Shown here piece after piece: positions 40,431-52,572 of a DNA stretch of 64,000 nt (position 1 is the first letter of the stretch; each line of letters begins with the position of its first letter). The notes beneath the pieces were generated by a model, which was not told where the DNA came from, ran no database searches, and worked only from the letters and a program-made list of their open reading frames with translations. The stretch is from contig CM026397.1 in assembly GCA_014843695.1 (NCBI GenBank), positions 43,196,780 to 43,260,779 of the forward strand, given 5' to 3'. This stretch comes from Archivesica marissinica (taxonomy: Eukaryota > Mollusca > Bivalvia > Venerida > Vesicomyidae). A program made the position numbers and the translations under genes.

Positions 40431-43400
40431 TGCATTGTAGATGGTTGTACTATACGATGTACTCGGAGAACAAGTAATACCTGCATTGTAGATGGTTGTA
40501 CTATACGATGTACTCGCTACAAGTAATACTGCATTGAATGGTTGATATACGATGTACTAACAAGTAAACCCATTTAGATGGTTGTACTATACGATGTACT
40601 CGGAGAACAAGTAATACCTGCATTGTAGATGGTTGTACTATACGATGTACTCGGAGAACAAGTAATACCTGCATTGTATATGGTTGTACTATACGATGTA
40701 CTCGGAGAACAAGTAATACCTGCATTGTAGATGGTTGTACTATACGATGTACTCGGCTAACAAGTAATACCTGCATTGTAGATGGTTGTACTATACGATG
40801 TACTCGGAGAACAAGTAATACCTGCATTGTAGATGGTTGTACTATACGATGTACTCGGAGAACAAGTAATACCTGCATTGTAGATGGTTGTACTATACGA
40901 TGTACTCGGAGAACAAGTAATACCTGCATTGTAGATGGTTGTACTATACGATGTACTCGGCTAACAAGTAATACCTGCATTGTATATGGTTGTACTATAC
41001 GATGTACTCGGAGAACAAGTAATACCTGCATTGTATATGGTTGTACTATACGATGTACTCGGAGAACAAGTAATACCTGCATTGTAGATGGTTGTACTAT
41101 ACGATGTACTCGGAGAACAAGTAATACCTGCATTGTATATGGTTGTACTATACGATGTACTCGGAGAACAAGTAATACCTGCATTGTAGATGGTTGTACT
41201 ATACGATGTACTCGGAGAACAAGTAATACCTGCATTGTAGATGGTTGTACTATACGATGTACTCGGAGAACAAGTAATACCTGCATTGTAGATGGTTGTA
41301 CTATACGATGTACTCGGCTAACAAGTAATACCTGCATTGTAGATGGTTGTACTATACGATGTACTCGGAGAACAAGTAATACCTGCATTGTAGATGGTTG
41401 TACTATACGATGTACTCGGCTAACAAGTAATACCTGCATTGTAGATGGTTGTACTATACGATGTACTCGGAGAACAAGTAATACCTGCATTGTAGATGGT
41501 TGTACTATACGATGTACTCGGAGAACAAGTAATACCTGCATTGTATATGGTTGTACTATACGATGTACTCGGCTAACAAGTAATACCTGCATTGTAGATG
41601 GTTGTACTATACGATGTACTCGGAGAACAAGTAATACCTGCATTGTAGATGGTTGTACTATACGATGTACTCGGCTAACAAGTAATACCTGCATTGTAGA
41701 TGGTTGTACTATACGATGTACTCGGCTAACAAGTAATACCTGCATTGTAGATGGTTGTACTATACGATGTACTCGGAAAACAAGTAATACCTGCATTGTA
41801 TATGGTTGTACTATACGATGTACTCGGAGAAGAAGTAATACCTGCATTGTAGATGGTTGTACTATACGATGTACTTGGCTAACAAGTAATACCTGCATTG
41901 TAGATGGTTGTACTATACGATGTACTCGGCTAGCAAGTAATACCTGCATTGTATATGGTTGTACTATACGATGTACTCGGCTAACAAGTAATACCTGCAT
42001 TGTAGATGGTTGTACTATACGATGTACTCGGAGAACAAGTAATACCTGCATTGTATATGGTTGTACTATACGATGTACTCGGAGAACAAGTAATACCTGC
42101 ATTGTATATGGTTGTACTATACGATGTACTCGGAGAACAAGTAATACCTGCATTGTAGATGGTTGTACTATACGATGTACTCGGAGAACAAGTAATACCT
42201 GCATTGTAGATGGTTGTACTATACGATGTACTCGGCTAACAAGTAATACCTGCATTGTAGATGGTTGTACTATACGATGTACTCGGCTAACAAGTAATAC
42301 CTGCATTGTAGATGGTTGTACTATACGATGTACTCGGCTAACAAGTAATACCTGCATTGTATATGGTTGTACTATACGATATACTCGGAGAACAAGTAAT
42401 ACCTGCATTGTAGATGGTTGTACTATACGATGTACTCGGAGAACAAGCATTGTATATGGTTGTGCTATACGATGTACTAACAAGTAATACCTGCATTGTA
42501 TATGGTTGTACTATACGATGTACTCGGAGAACAAGTAATACCTGCATTGTAGATGGTTGTACTATACGATGTACTCGGCTAACAAGTAATACCTGCATTG
42601 TATATGGTTGTACTATACGATATACTCGGAGAACAAGTAATACTTGCATTGTAGATGGTTGTACTATACGATGTACTCGGCTAACAAGTAATACCTGCAT
42701 TGTAGATGGTTGTACTATACGATATACTCGGAGAACAAGTAATACCTGCATTGTATGTGGTTGTACTATACGATGTACTCGGAGAACAAGTAATACCTGC
42801 ATTGTAGATGGTTGTACCATACGATGTACCCGGAGAACAAGTAATACCTGCATTGTATATGGTTGTACTATACGATGTACTCGGCTAACAAGTAATACCT
42901 GCATAGTAGATGGTTGTACTATACGATGTACTCCGAGAACAAGTAATACATGCATTGTATATGGTTGTACTATACGATGTACTCGGAGAACAAGTAATAC
43001 CTGCATTGTAGATGGTTGTACTATACGATGTACTCGGAGAACAAGTAATACCTGCATTGTATATGGTTGTACTATACGATGTACTTGGCTAACAAGTAAT
43101 ACCTGCATTGTAGATGGTTGTACTATACGATGTACTCGGCTAACAAGTAATACCTGCATTGTAGATGGTTGTACTATACGATGTACTCGGCTAACAAGTA
43201 ATACCTGCATTGTATATGGTTGTACTAAACGATGTACTCAGCTAACAAGTAATACCTGCATTGTAGATGGTTGTACTATACGATGTACTCGGAGAACAAG
43301 TAATACCTGCATTGTATATGGTTGTACTATACGATGTACTCGGAGAACAAGTAATACCTGCATTGTATATGGTTGTACTATACGATGTACTCGGAGAACA

Positions 43401-43980
43401 AGTAATACCTGCATTGTAGATGGTTGTACTATACGATGTACTCGGAGAACAAGTAATACCTGCATTGTAGATGGTTGTACTATACGATGTACTCGGAGAA
43501 CAAGTAATACCTGCATTGTAGATGGTTGTACTATACGATGTACTCGGCTAACAAGTAATACCTGCATTGTAGATGGTTGTACTATACGATGTACTCGGAG
43601 AACAAGTAATACCTGCATTGTAGATGGTTGTACTATACGATGTACTCGGAGAACAAGTAATACCTGCATTGTAGATGGTTGTACTATACGATGTACTCGG
43701 ATAACAAGTAATACCTGCATTGTAGATGGTTGTACTATACGATGTACTCGGATAACAAGTAATACCTGCATTGTAGATGGTTGTACTATACGATGTACTC
43801 GGCAACAAGTAATACCTGCATTGTAGATGGTTGTACTATACGATGTACTCGGCTAACAAGTAATACCTGCATTGTAGATGGTTGTACTATACGATGTACT
43901 CGGAGAACAAGTAATACCTGCATTGTAGATGGTTGTACTATACGATGTACTCGGGAACAAGTAATACCTGCATTGTAGAT

Positions 43981-43998
43981 ACAACAACCACAAAAACC
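43981..43998. other. 18-bp A/C-only patch inside the 51-bp satellite
   Basis: The sequence ACAACAACCACAAAAACC interrupts a monomer and is flanked by the direct repeat CATTGTAGAT (43971-43980 and 43999-44008). It resembles the larger A/C tract at 48881 in composition. Confidence 0.85.
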
Positions 43999-46900
43999 CA
44001 TTGTAGATGGTTGTACTATACGATGTACTCGGAGAACAAGTAATACCTGCATTGTAGATGGTTGTACTATACGATGTACTCGGAGAACAAGTAATACCTG
44101 CATTGTATATGGTTGTACTATACGATGTACTCGGCTAACAAGTAATACCTGCATTGTAGATGGTTGTACTATACGATGTACTCGGAGAACAAGCAATACC
44201 TGCATTGTATATGGTTGTACTATACGATGTACTCGGAGAACAAGTAATACCTGCATTGTATATGGTTGTACTATACGATATACTCGGAGAACAAGTAATA
44301 CCTGCATTGTAGATGGTTGTACTATACGATGTACTCGGAGAACAAGTAATACTTGCATTGTAGATGGTTGTACTATACGATGTACTCGGCTAACAAGCAA
44401 TACCTGCATTGTAGATGGTTGTACTATACGATGTACTCGGCTAACAAGTAATACCTGCATTGTAGATGGTTGTACTATACGATGTACTCGGCTAACAAGT
44501 AATACCTGCATTGTAGATGGTTGTACTATACGATATACTCGGAGAACAAGTAATACCTGCATTGTATATGGTTGTACTATACGATATACTCGGAGAACAA
44601 GTAATACCTGCATTGTAGATGATTGTACTATACGATGTACTCGGAGCACAAGCATTGTATATGGTTGTACTATACGATGTACTTGGAGAACAAGTAATAC
44701 CTGCATTGTAGATGGTTGTACTATACGATGTACTCGGCTAACAAGTAATACCTGCATTGTATATGGTTGTACTATACGATATACTCGGAGAACAAGTAAT
44801 ACTTGCATTGTAGATGGTTGTACTATACGATGTACTCGGCTAACAAGTAATACCTGAATTGTAGATGGTTGTACTATACGATATACTCGGAGAACAAGTA
44901 ATACCTGCATTGTATGTGGTTGTACTATACGATGTACTCGGAGAACAAGTAATACTTGCATTGTAGATGGTTGTACCATACGATGTACCCGGAGAACAAG
45001 TAATACCTGCATTGTATATGGTTATACTATACGATGTACTCGGCTAACAAGTAATACCTGCATAGTAGATGGTTGTACTATACGATGTACTCCGAGAACA
45101 AGTAATACATGCATTGTATATGGTTGTACTATACGATGTACTCGGAGAACAAGTAATACCTGCATTCTAGATGGTTGTACTATACGATGTACTCGGAGAA
45201 CAAGTAATACCTGCATTGTATATGGTTGTACTATACGATGTACTTGGCTAACAAGTAATACCTACATTGTAGATGGTTGTACTATACGATGTACTCAGCT
45301 AACAAGTAATACCTGCATTGTAGATGGTTGTACTATACGACGTACTCGGAGAACAAGTAATACCTGCATTGTATATGGTTGTACTATACGATGTACTCGG
45401 AGAAGAAGTAATACCTGCATTGTAGATGGTTGTACTATACGATGTACTTGGCTAACAAGTAACACCTGCATTGTAGATGATTGTACTATACGATGTACTC
45501 GGCTAGCAAGTAATACCTGCATTGTATATGGTTGTACTATACGATGTACTCGGAGAACAAGTAATACCTGCATTGTAGATGGTTGTACTATACGATGTAT
45601 TCGGATAACAAGTAATACCTGCATTGTAGATGGTTGTACTATACGATGTACTCGGAGAACAAGTAATACCTGCATTGTAGATGGTTGTACTATACGATGT
45701 ACTCGGCTAACAAGTAATACCTACATTGTAGATGGTTGTACCATACGATATACTCGGAGAACAAGCAATACCTGCATTGTAGATGGTTGTACTATACGAT
45801 GTACTCGGAGAACAAGTAATACCTGCATTGTAGATGGTTGTACTATACGATGTACTCGGCTGACAAGTAATGCATGCATTGTAGATGGTTGTACTATACG
45901 ATGTACTCGGATAACAAGTAATACCTGCATTGTAGATGGTTGTACTATACGATGTACTCGGCCAGCAAGTAATACCTGCATTGTAGATGGTTGTACTATA
46001 CGATGTATTTGGCTAACAAGTAATACCTGCATTGTAGATGGTTGTACTATACGATGTACTCGGAGAACAAGTAATACCTGCATTGTAGATGGTTGTACTA
46101 TACGATGTACTCGGCTAACAAGTAATACCTGCATTGTAGATGGTTGTACTATACGATGTACTCGGCTAACAAGTAATACCTGCATTGTAGATGGTTGTAC
46201 TATACGATGTACTCGGAGAACAAGTAATACCTGCATTGTAGATGGTTGTACTATACGATGTACTCGGAGAACAAGTAATACCTGCATTGTATATGGTTGT
46301 ACTATACGATGTACTTGGCTAACAAGTAATACCTGCATTGTATATGGTTGTACTATACGATATACTCGGAGAACAAGTAATACCTGCATTGTAGATTATT
46401 GTACTATACGATGTACTCGGAGAACAAGTAATACCTGCATTGTATATGGTTGTACTATACGATGTACTCGGAGAACAAGTAATACCTGCATTGTAGATGG
46501 TTGTACTATACGATGTACTTGGCTAACAAGTAATACCTGCATTGTAGATGGTTGTACTATACGATGTACTCGGCTAGCAAGTAATACCTGCATTGTAGAT
46601 GGTTGTACTAAACGATGTACTTAGCTAACAATTAATACCTGCATTGTAGATGGTTGTACTATACGATGTACTCGGAGAACAAGTAATACCTGCATTGTAT
46701 ATGGTTGTACTATACGATGTACTCGGCTAACAAGTAATACCTGCATTGTAGATGGTTGTACTATACGATATACTCGGAGATCAAGTAATACCTGCATTGT
46801 ATATGGTTGTACTATACGATATACTCGGAGAACAAGTAATACCTGCATTGTAGATTATTGTACTATACGATGTACTCGGAGAACAAGCATTGTATATGGT

Positions 46901-48880
46901 TGTACTATACGATGTACTCGGAGAACAAGTAATACTTGCATTGTAGATGGTTGTACTATACGATGTACTCGGCTAACAAGTAATACCTGCATTGTAGATG
47001 GTTGTACTATATGATATACTCGGAGAACAAGTAATACCTGCATTGTATATGGTTGTACAAGACGATGTACTCAGCTAACAAGTAATACCTGCATTGTAGA
47101 TGGTTGTACTATACGATGTACTCGGAGAACAAGTAATACCTGCATTATATATGGTTGTACTATAGGATGTACTCGGAGAAGAAGTAATACCTGCATTGTA
47201 GATTGTTGTACTATACGATGTACTTGGCTAACAAGTAATACCTGCATTGTAGATGGTTGGACTATACGATGTACTCGGCTAGCAAGTAATACCTGCATTG
47301 TATATGGTTGTACTATACGATGTACTCGGAGAACAAGTAATACCTGCATTGTAGATGGTTGTACTATACGATGTACTCGGCTAACAAGTAATACCTGCAT
47401 TGTAGATGGTTGTACTATACGATGTACTCGGAGAACAAGTAATACCTGCATTGTATATGGTTGTACTATACGATGTACTCGGAGAACAAGTAATACCTGC
47501 ATTGTAGATGGTTGTACTATACGATGTACTCGGCTAACAATTAATACCTGCATTGAAGATGGTTGTACTATACGATGTACTCGGCTAACAAGTAATACCT
47601 GCATTGTAGATGGTTGTACTATACGATGTACTCGGCTAACAAGTAATACCTACAGTGTAGATGGTTGTACCATACGATATACTCGGAGAACAAGCAATAC
47701 CTGCATTGTAGATGGTTGTACTATACGATGTACTCGGCTAACAAGTAATACCTGCATTGTAGATGGTTGTACTATACGATGTACTCCGAGAACAAGTAAT
47801 ACATGCATTGTATATGGTTGTACTATACGATGTACTCGGAGAACAAGTAATACCTGCATTGTAGATGGTTGTACTATACGATGTACTCGGAGAACTAGTA
47901 ATACCTGCATTGTATATGGTTGCACTATAGGATGTACTTGGCTAACAAGTAATACCTGCATTGTAGATGGTTGTACTATACGATGTACTCGGCTAGCAAG
48001 TAATACCTGCATTGTAGATGGTTGTACTATACGATGTACTCGGCTAACAAGTAATACCTGCATTGTAGATGGTTGTACTATACGATGTACTCGGAGAACA
48101 AGTAATACCTGCATTGTATATGGTTGTACTATACGATGTACTCGGAGAACAAGTAATACCTGCATTGTATATGGTTGTACTATACGATGTACTCGGATAA
48201 CAAGTAATACCTGCATTGTAGATGGTTGTACTATACGATGTACTCGGCTAGCAAGTAATACCTGCATTGTAGATGGTTGTACTAAACGATGTACTCAGCT
48301 AACAAGTAATACCTGCATTGTAGATGGTTGTACTATACGATGTACTCGGAGAACAAGTAATACCTGCATTGTATATGGTTGTACTATACGATATACTCGG
48401 AGAACAAGCAATACCTGCATTGTAATGGTTGTACTATACGATGTACTCGGCAACAAGTAATACCTGCATTGTAGATGGTTGTACTATACGATGTACTCCG
48501 AGAACAATAATACATGCATTGTATATGGTTGTACTATACGATGTACTCGGAGAACAAGTAATACCTGCATTGTAGATGGTTGTACTATACGATGTACTCG
48601 GAGAACAGTAATACCTGCATTGTATATGGTTGCACTATAGATGTACTGGCAACAAGTAATACCTGCATTGTAGATGGTTGTACTATACGATGTACTCGGC
48701 TAGCAAGTAATACCTGCATTGTAGATGGTTGTACTATACGATGTACTCGGAGAACAAGTAATACCTGCATTGTAGATGGTTGTACTATACGATGTACTCG
48801 GCTAACAAGTAATACCTGCATTGTAGATGGTTGTACTATACGATGTACTCGGAGAACAAGTAATACCTGCATTGTAGATG

Positions 48881-49092
48881 ACAACAACAAAAAAAACCAA
48901 ACAACACCCAAAAACCCAAAAAACAACACAACAAAAACCCAAAACAACAACCAAACAACAAACCCAAAACAACAACAAACAAACCCAAACAACAACCAAA
49001 AAAACCCAAACACAACAAACAAAAACAAAAAACAACAAACAAAACCCAAAACAACAACCCAACAAAAACCCAAAACACACAAAAAAACCAAA
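48881..49092. other. 212-bp tract containing only A and C
   Basis: From 48881 to 49092 there is no G or T on the plus strand. The tract sits exactly between GTAGATG (ending 48880) and GTTGTACTATAC (starting 49093), a junction that would otherwise be an intact satellite monomer. It has no fixed period; it mixes CAAAACCC, AACAAC and AAAAACCC. It is probably a sequencing or assembly artefact, but a real G/T-rich strand insertion cannot be excluded. Confidence 0.9.
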
Positions 49093-49966
49093 GTTGTACT
49101 ATACGATGTACTCGGAGAACAAGTAATACCTGCATTGTATATGGTTGTACTATACGATGTACTCGGAGAACAAGTAATACCTGCATTGTATATGGTTGTA
49201 CTATACGATGTACTCGGAGAACAAGTAATACCTGCATTGTAGATGGTTGTACTATACGATGTACTCGGATAACAAGCAATACCTGCATTGTAGATGGTTG
49301 TACTATACGATGTACTCGGCTAACAAGTAATACCTGCATTGTAGATGGTTGTACTATACGATGTACTCGGCTAACAAGTAATACCTGCATTGTAGATGGT
49401 TGTACTATACGCTGTACTCGGAGAACAAGTAATACCTGCATTGTATATGGTTGTACTATACGATGGACTCGGCTAACAAGTAATACCTGCATTGTATATG
49501 GTTTTACTATACGATGTACTCGGCTAACAAGTAATACCTGCATTGTAGATGGTTGTACTATACGATGTACTCGGCTAACAATTAATACCTGCATTGTAGA
49601 TGGTTGTACTATACGATGTACTCGGAGAACAAGTAATACCTGCATTGTATATGGTTGTACTATACGATGTACTCGGCTAACAAGTAATACCTGCATTGTA
49701 GATGGTTGTACTATACGATGTACTCGGCTAACAAGTAATACCTACATTGTAGATGGTTGTACCATACGATATACTCGGAAAACAAGTAATACCTGCATTG
49801 TAGATGGTTGTACTATACGATGTACTCGGAGAACAAGTAATACCTGCATTGCAGATGGTTGTACTATACGATGTACTCGGAGAACAAGTAATACCTGCAT
49901 TGCAGATGGTTGTACTATACGATGTACTCGGAGAACAAGTAATACCTGCATTTCAGATGGTTGTAC

Positions 49967-50149
49967 GTCCTGATACATAGTGTGTATAGATATGATACAT
50001 CCGTTTTATTGTAGTCTTCATGCAATCACATCACAAGCCGCATAAATTGCAAATCAATATTAACAAAATATTGAAAACAGAATGAAACTTGAATTACCGG
50101 TTTCGGCAAATTTCATCTTCAAAGTCACATAGGGTACCTGATCAAAAGT
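49967..50149. other. Unique sequence after the 51-bp array
   Basis: The satellite ends in TTGTACGTCC. The following 180 bp are AT-rich, lead into the transposase remnant and probably include part of its 3' flank. Confidence 0.4.
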
Positions 50150-50480
50150 TACAAAATTGCTGAGTAGACTTCAATAGTGCGTCTATCCACCAGTTTGCGC
50201 ATTGCATTCAAGCAGATGACTCCTCGTTGAAAACACAAACAGGCGGATTTTCCGTTGTGGAATGAGAGCCCACTCCTGTTGCAGAAAATTTGGGCAGGTC
50301 GGCAAGTCTTGTCTGTCTTGTAATTCTTTTATTTACAGCACGCCCAAGAATGTCACATACATATTCAATGTATGTCAACGCTGGTGATATTGGTGGCCAT
50401 TGCATCCGCTGAGCGGTAGTTGTTTGCATTGTTTGACATTTATCGTTTGGGGAAGACAATAAACTAATCCGTAAATCTAA
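50150..50480 (-). pseudogene. Degraded Tc1/mariner transposase C-terminus
   Basis: The minus-strand frame at 50208-50459 reads RMQWPPISPALTYIEYVCDI followed by LGRAV. This corresponds to the WPxxSPDLNPIEHxWDxLGRRV block of Tc1-like DDE transposases, which contains the last catalytic acidic residue (the E in TYIE). Upstream TTTAQ matches the preceding region. Downstream, a second frame shows ECNAQTGG and THY, like the usual C-terminal (I/C)xARGGHTRY end, so at least one frameshift and stops are present. The N-terminal DNA-binding region and first two catalytic residues are not recognisable, and no terminal inverted repeats were found. Confidence 0.7.
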
Positions 50481-51178
50481 TTTAAGGGAATAAGCCGAAT
50501 GGTTATTATTTTCTTCATAGGTCTACGAGTTTGCAACCTTTTATAAGGTATCCTAGGTGACTGAACAATAAATATTCAAAAAGTTATCATTCGATTTTCA
50601 TTCTGCATGATCACGTTGACATGTACTTTTATTTGATATATGAATTGTTGTCCTTGCTTTTAGTAATAAAACAATGTCTTGTTGCAGAACATTTTTTGTC
50701 GAGTATATATACAGAACACAAAAATAGAATCTTCCGATGTGTACATAGAGTGATTGTTGTGCTAAGCAACTCATTGATTTATGAAATTAGACAGGTAGTA
50801 TGGTTCACGATTCATGAACTTTAAAACGGTTATTTTTGGCACTTGAAATCGTCGAAAACTTGAAAGTCGATGTGCACGTGCATGCATGGTTCGACAAGTC
50901 CCGTGTGGTATTCGGTCAATTTGTTTTACTTGTCTTATTGATAGTGTTGCCAAGGGAACGAAAACGTTTAAAAATTTGCAAAATACAAGTTTAATTTTTA
51001 CATTGTAGTATTTTTAGCCTGCCAAGAATACTCAATAATTTAAGCGAACGTGTGATTAGCATGCATGCATGATGCTGGCGTGTCGGTGACGTTGCGAGGC
51101 ATGTTGAGAGTTCTAGTAACGCGATACGAAATCTTCGCATACGATTTCCGGCGAACGACCGGATGCACCAACGACCTG

Positions 51179-51218
51179 CCACGCCGCGGACGTTGCCACG
51201 CCGACGTCCGCGGCGTGG
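51179..51218. repeat. Perfect 15-bp GC-rich inverted repeat with 10-nt loop
   Basis: The left arm is CCACGCCGCGGACGT (51179-51193) and the right arm ACGTCCGCGGCGTGG (51204-51218), fully complementary. It stands out in AT-rich surroundings and contains several CpG. Confidence 0.9.
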
Positions 51219-52040
51219 TTCTGCGTGTAGTCACGACAGCTATATATATCGTTTCCAAACTGTCACTGTTACTACTGCTGTGTTGCCTGGGTTTCATACT
51301 AACCATATTTAGGAATGGAACAATAGTCCACAGCCAGAAACGCACACTTTAGTAGTCATACGTTATTAAGTGCTATTTTGGTTTTTCAAAATAGTTCCCA
51401 GTTTGGGTAAACCTATGCCGATACGTTCTGCACCAAACAATGCTTCATGGAAAATATCATTAAACGCACATATAACCACTAATCCCACGGTTTGTTTTCA
51501 TCAGATATGTTCAAACAAAGTTACTTATTTTGATCAGTATATTCAGCCAAAGTATAGAACGTATCGTCGCTCTTGTAATAAATGTGTGCAGACAATAGGC
51601 GGGGAGCAGATTGGAGAGCAATGTTAGATAAGAATGTGCATATTAAAACATGGATGCGATTGATCTATTAACCGAGTGATGTACCTATATGATACGGCGA
51701 TTACACGTGTTACTATGGAATGAATATATGCATGAAAGATAACAACTGCTTGAACCTTCTAAAAATAGGCGGACATGGAAATTGCGCTGTCTATCCACGT
51801 CTAATCTATGGACCTGTCCGGGAAACATGTGCGAGTAATCTGACAGGAAACGGTAGCAGCTAAATAAACTCATCATTTATATCTTAGATCATGAAAGGTC
51901 GTAAACTTAGCTAGTATTCTGAGAGCTTTGAATTAGAATATGTTTACAGGAACTACGAAGTGCTTGGATACGATCTGAAACTGAATGAAAACTGACTAAA
52001 TGTTTATAAAACTGTTGACAGTGGGTTACATGTACACGTA

Positions 52041-52186
52041 AACAAGGACTACTATTTAATAATAATTAACATGTTCCTGCCTGATGCTACGGAAATATAC
52101 GGATATATACGGAAACAAGGACTACTATGTAACAATAATTAGCATGTTCCTGCCTGATGCTACGGAAATATACGGAAACTGGTTCG
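52041..52186. repeat. 73-bp tandem duplication
   Basis: The stretch AACAAGGACTACTAT, then AATAATTA(A/G)CATGTTCC and TGATGCTACGGAAATATACG, occurs twice with an offset of 73 bp (52041 and 52114) and few differences, so it is a recent tandem duplication. Confidence 0.85.
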
Positions 52187-52572
52187 ATATACTGTGACGG
52201 CTAAAGCCATGCATCGTGACGACAGTATCATTGTATAAGATCATGATTGTACTGGTTGAAAAACGAAATAAATTGTCTGAGATATACTGTCATCTTGACA
52301 GAGTAGAGATATAGCGTTATGCCGGAAGTGTCGTACGTGCCCATAGCAACGTAGTCTTAGATAATGCAAAGTGTTTTTGCAATATTTCTTAATTGGATAT
52401 AATGTTCACCAAGGATAACGTTCAATAATAATCAGACAATGGGATTTCTTTATGTATGGCTATGATTTGATAAAACATTCTGAATTAATTTAGTGTGTGT
52501 CATTTTAGCATAAATTAATAACCAAAAGTTGTCAACCAAAATCTATTGATCGTGAGCTTCAGGAATTAGTTA

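Larger units (their letters stand above)
29224..49966. repeat. 51-bp satellite array (about 400 copies)
   Basis: The unit is 51 bp with landmarks AACAAGTAATACCTGCATTG, TAGATGGTTGTACTATACGA and TGTACTCGGAG. Two-state or three-state positions recur: GTAGATGG/GTATATGG/GTATGTGG and CGGAGAAC/CGGCTAAC/CGGATAAC. A multiple of 3, it leaves a forward and a reverse frame open with a 17-residue period (up to 660 codons). The common variants change Asp/Tyr/Cys and Arg/Leu in the forward frame and Ser/Tyr/His and Leu/Ser in the reverse, so there is no sign of selection on protein. Higher-order offsets of 2192, 969 and 195 bp are visible. The last few units (from about 49850) carry private GCAGATGG and TTTCAGATGG changes typical of array edges. 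Confidence 0.97.
50481..52572. other. Unique intergenic DNA, no gene recognised
   Basis: Several frames of 60-101 codons exist on both strands (for example 51065-51352 plus and 51040-51345 minus, which overlap) but none has a recognisable domain or paired splice signals I can defend. A GC-rich hairpin (51179-51218) and a local duplication (52041-52186) are listed separately. The right part probably holds the promoter and 5' UTR of the membrane-protein gene. Confidence 0.5.

Noticed and set aside
40501..42483. 660-codon leucine/valine-rich reverse frame in the 51-bp array
   Set aside because: The 51-bp unit keeps it open. Variant sites give Ser/Tyr/His and Leu/Ser replacement with almost no silent change.
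48585..49091. 168-codon Phe/Val/Leu/Cys-rich reverse frame as a membrane protein
   Set aside because: The hydrophobic part is the translation of the G/T strand of the A/C-only tract; the rest is satellite.
1010..49966. Regularly spaced repeats as a CRISPR array
   Set aside because: There are no unique spacers; the units are head-to-tail tandem repeats, and the setting is eukaryotic with no cas genes.
51040..51352. Overlapping frames of 95 and 101 codons on opposite strands as genes
   Set aside because: They are antisense to each other, carry no recognised domain and partly reflect the GC-rich hairpin.
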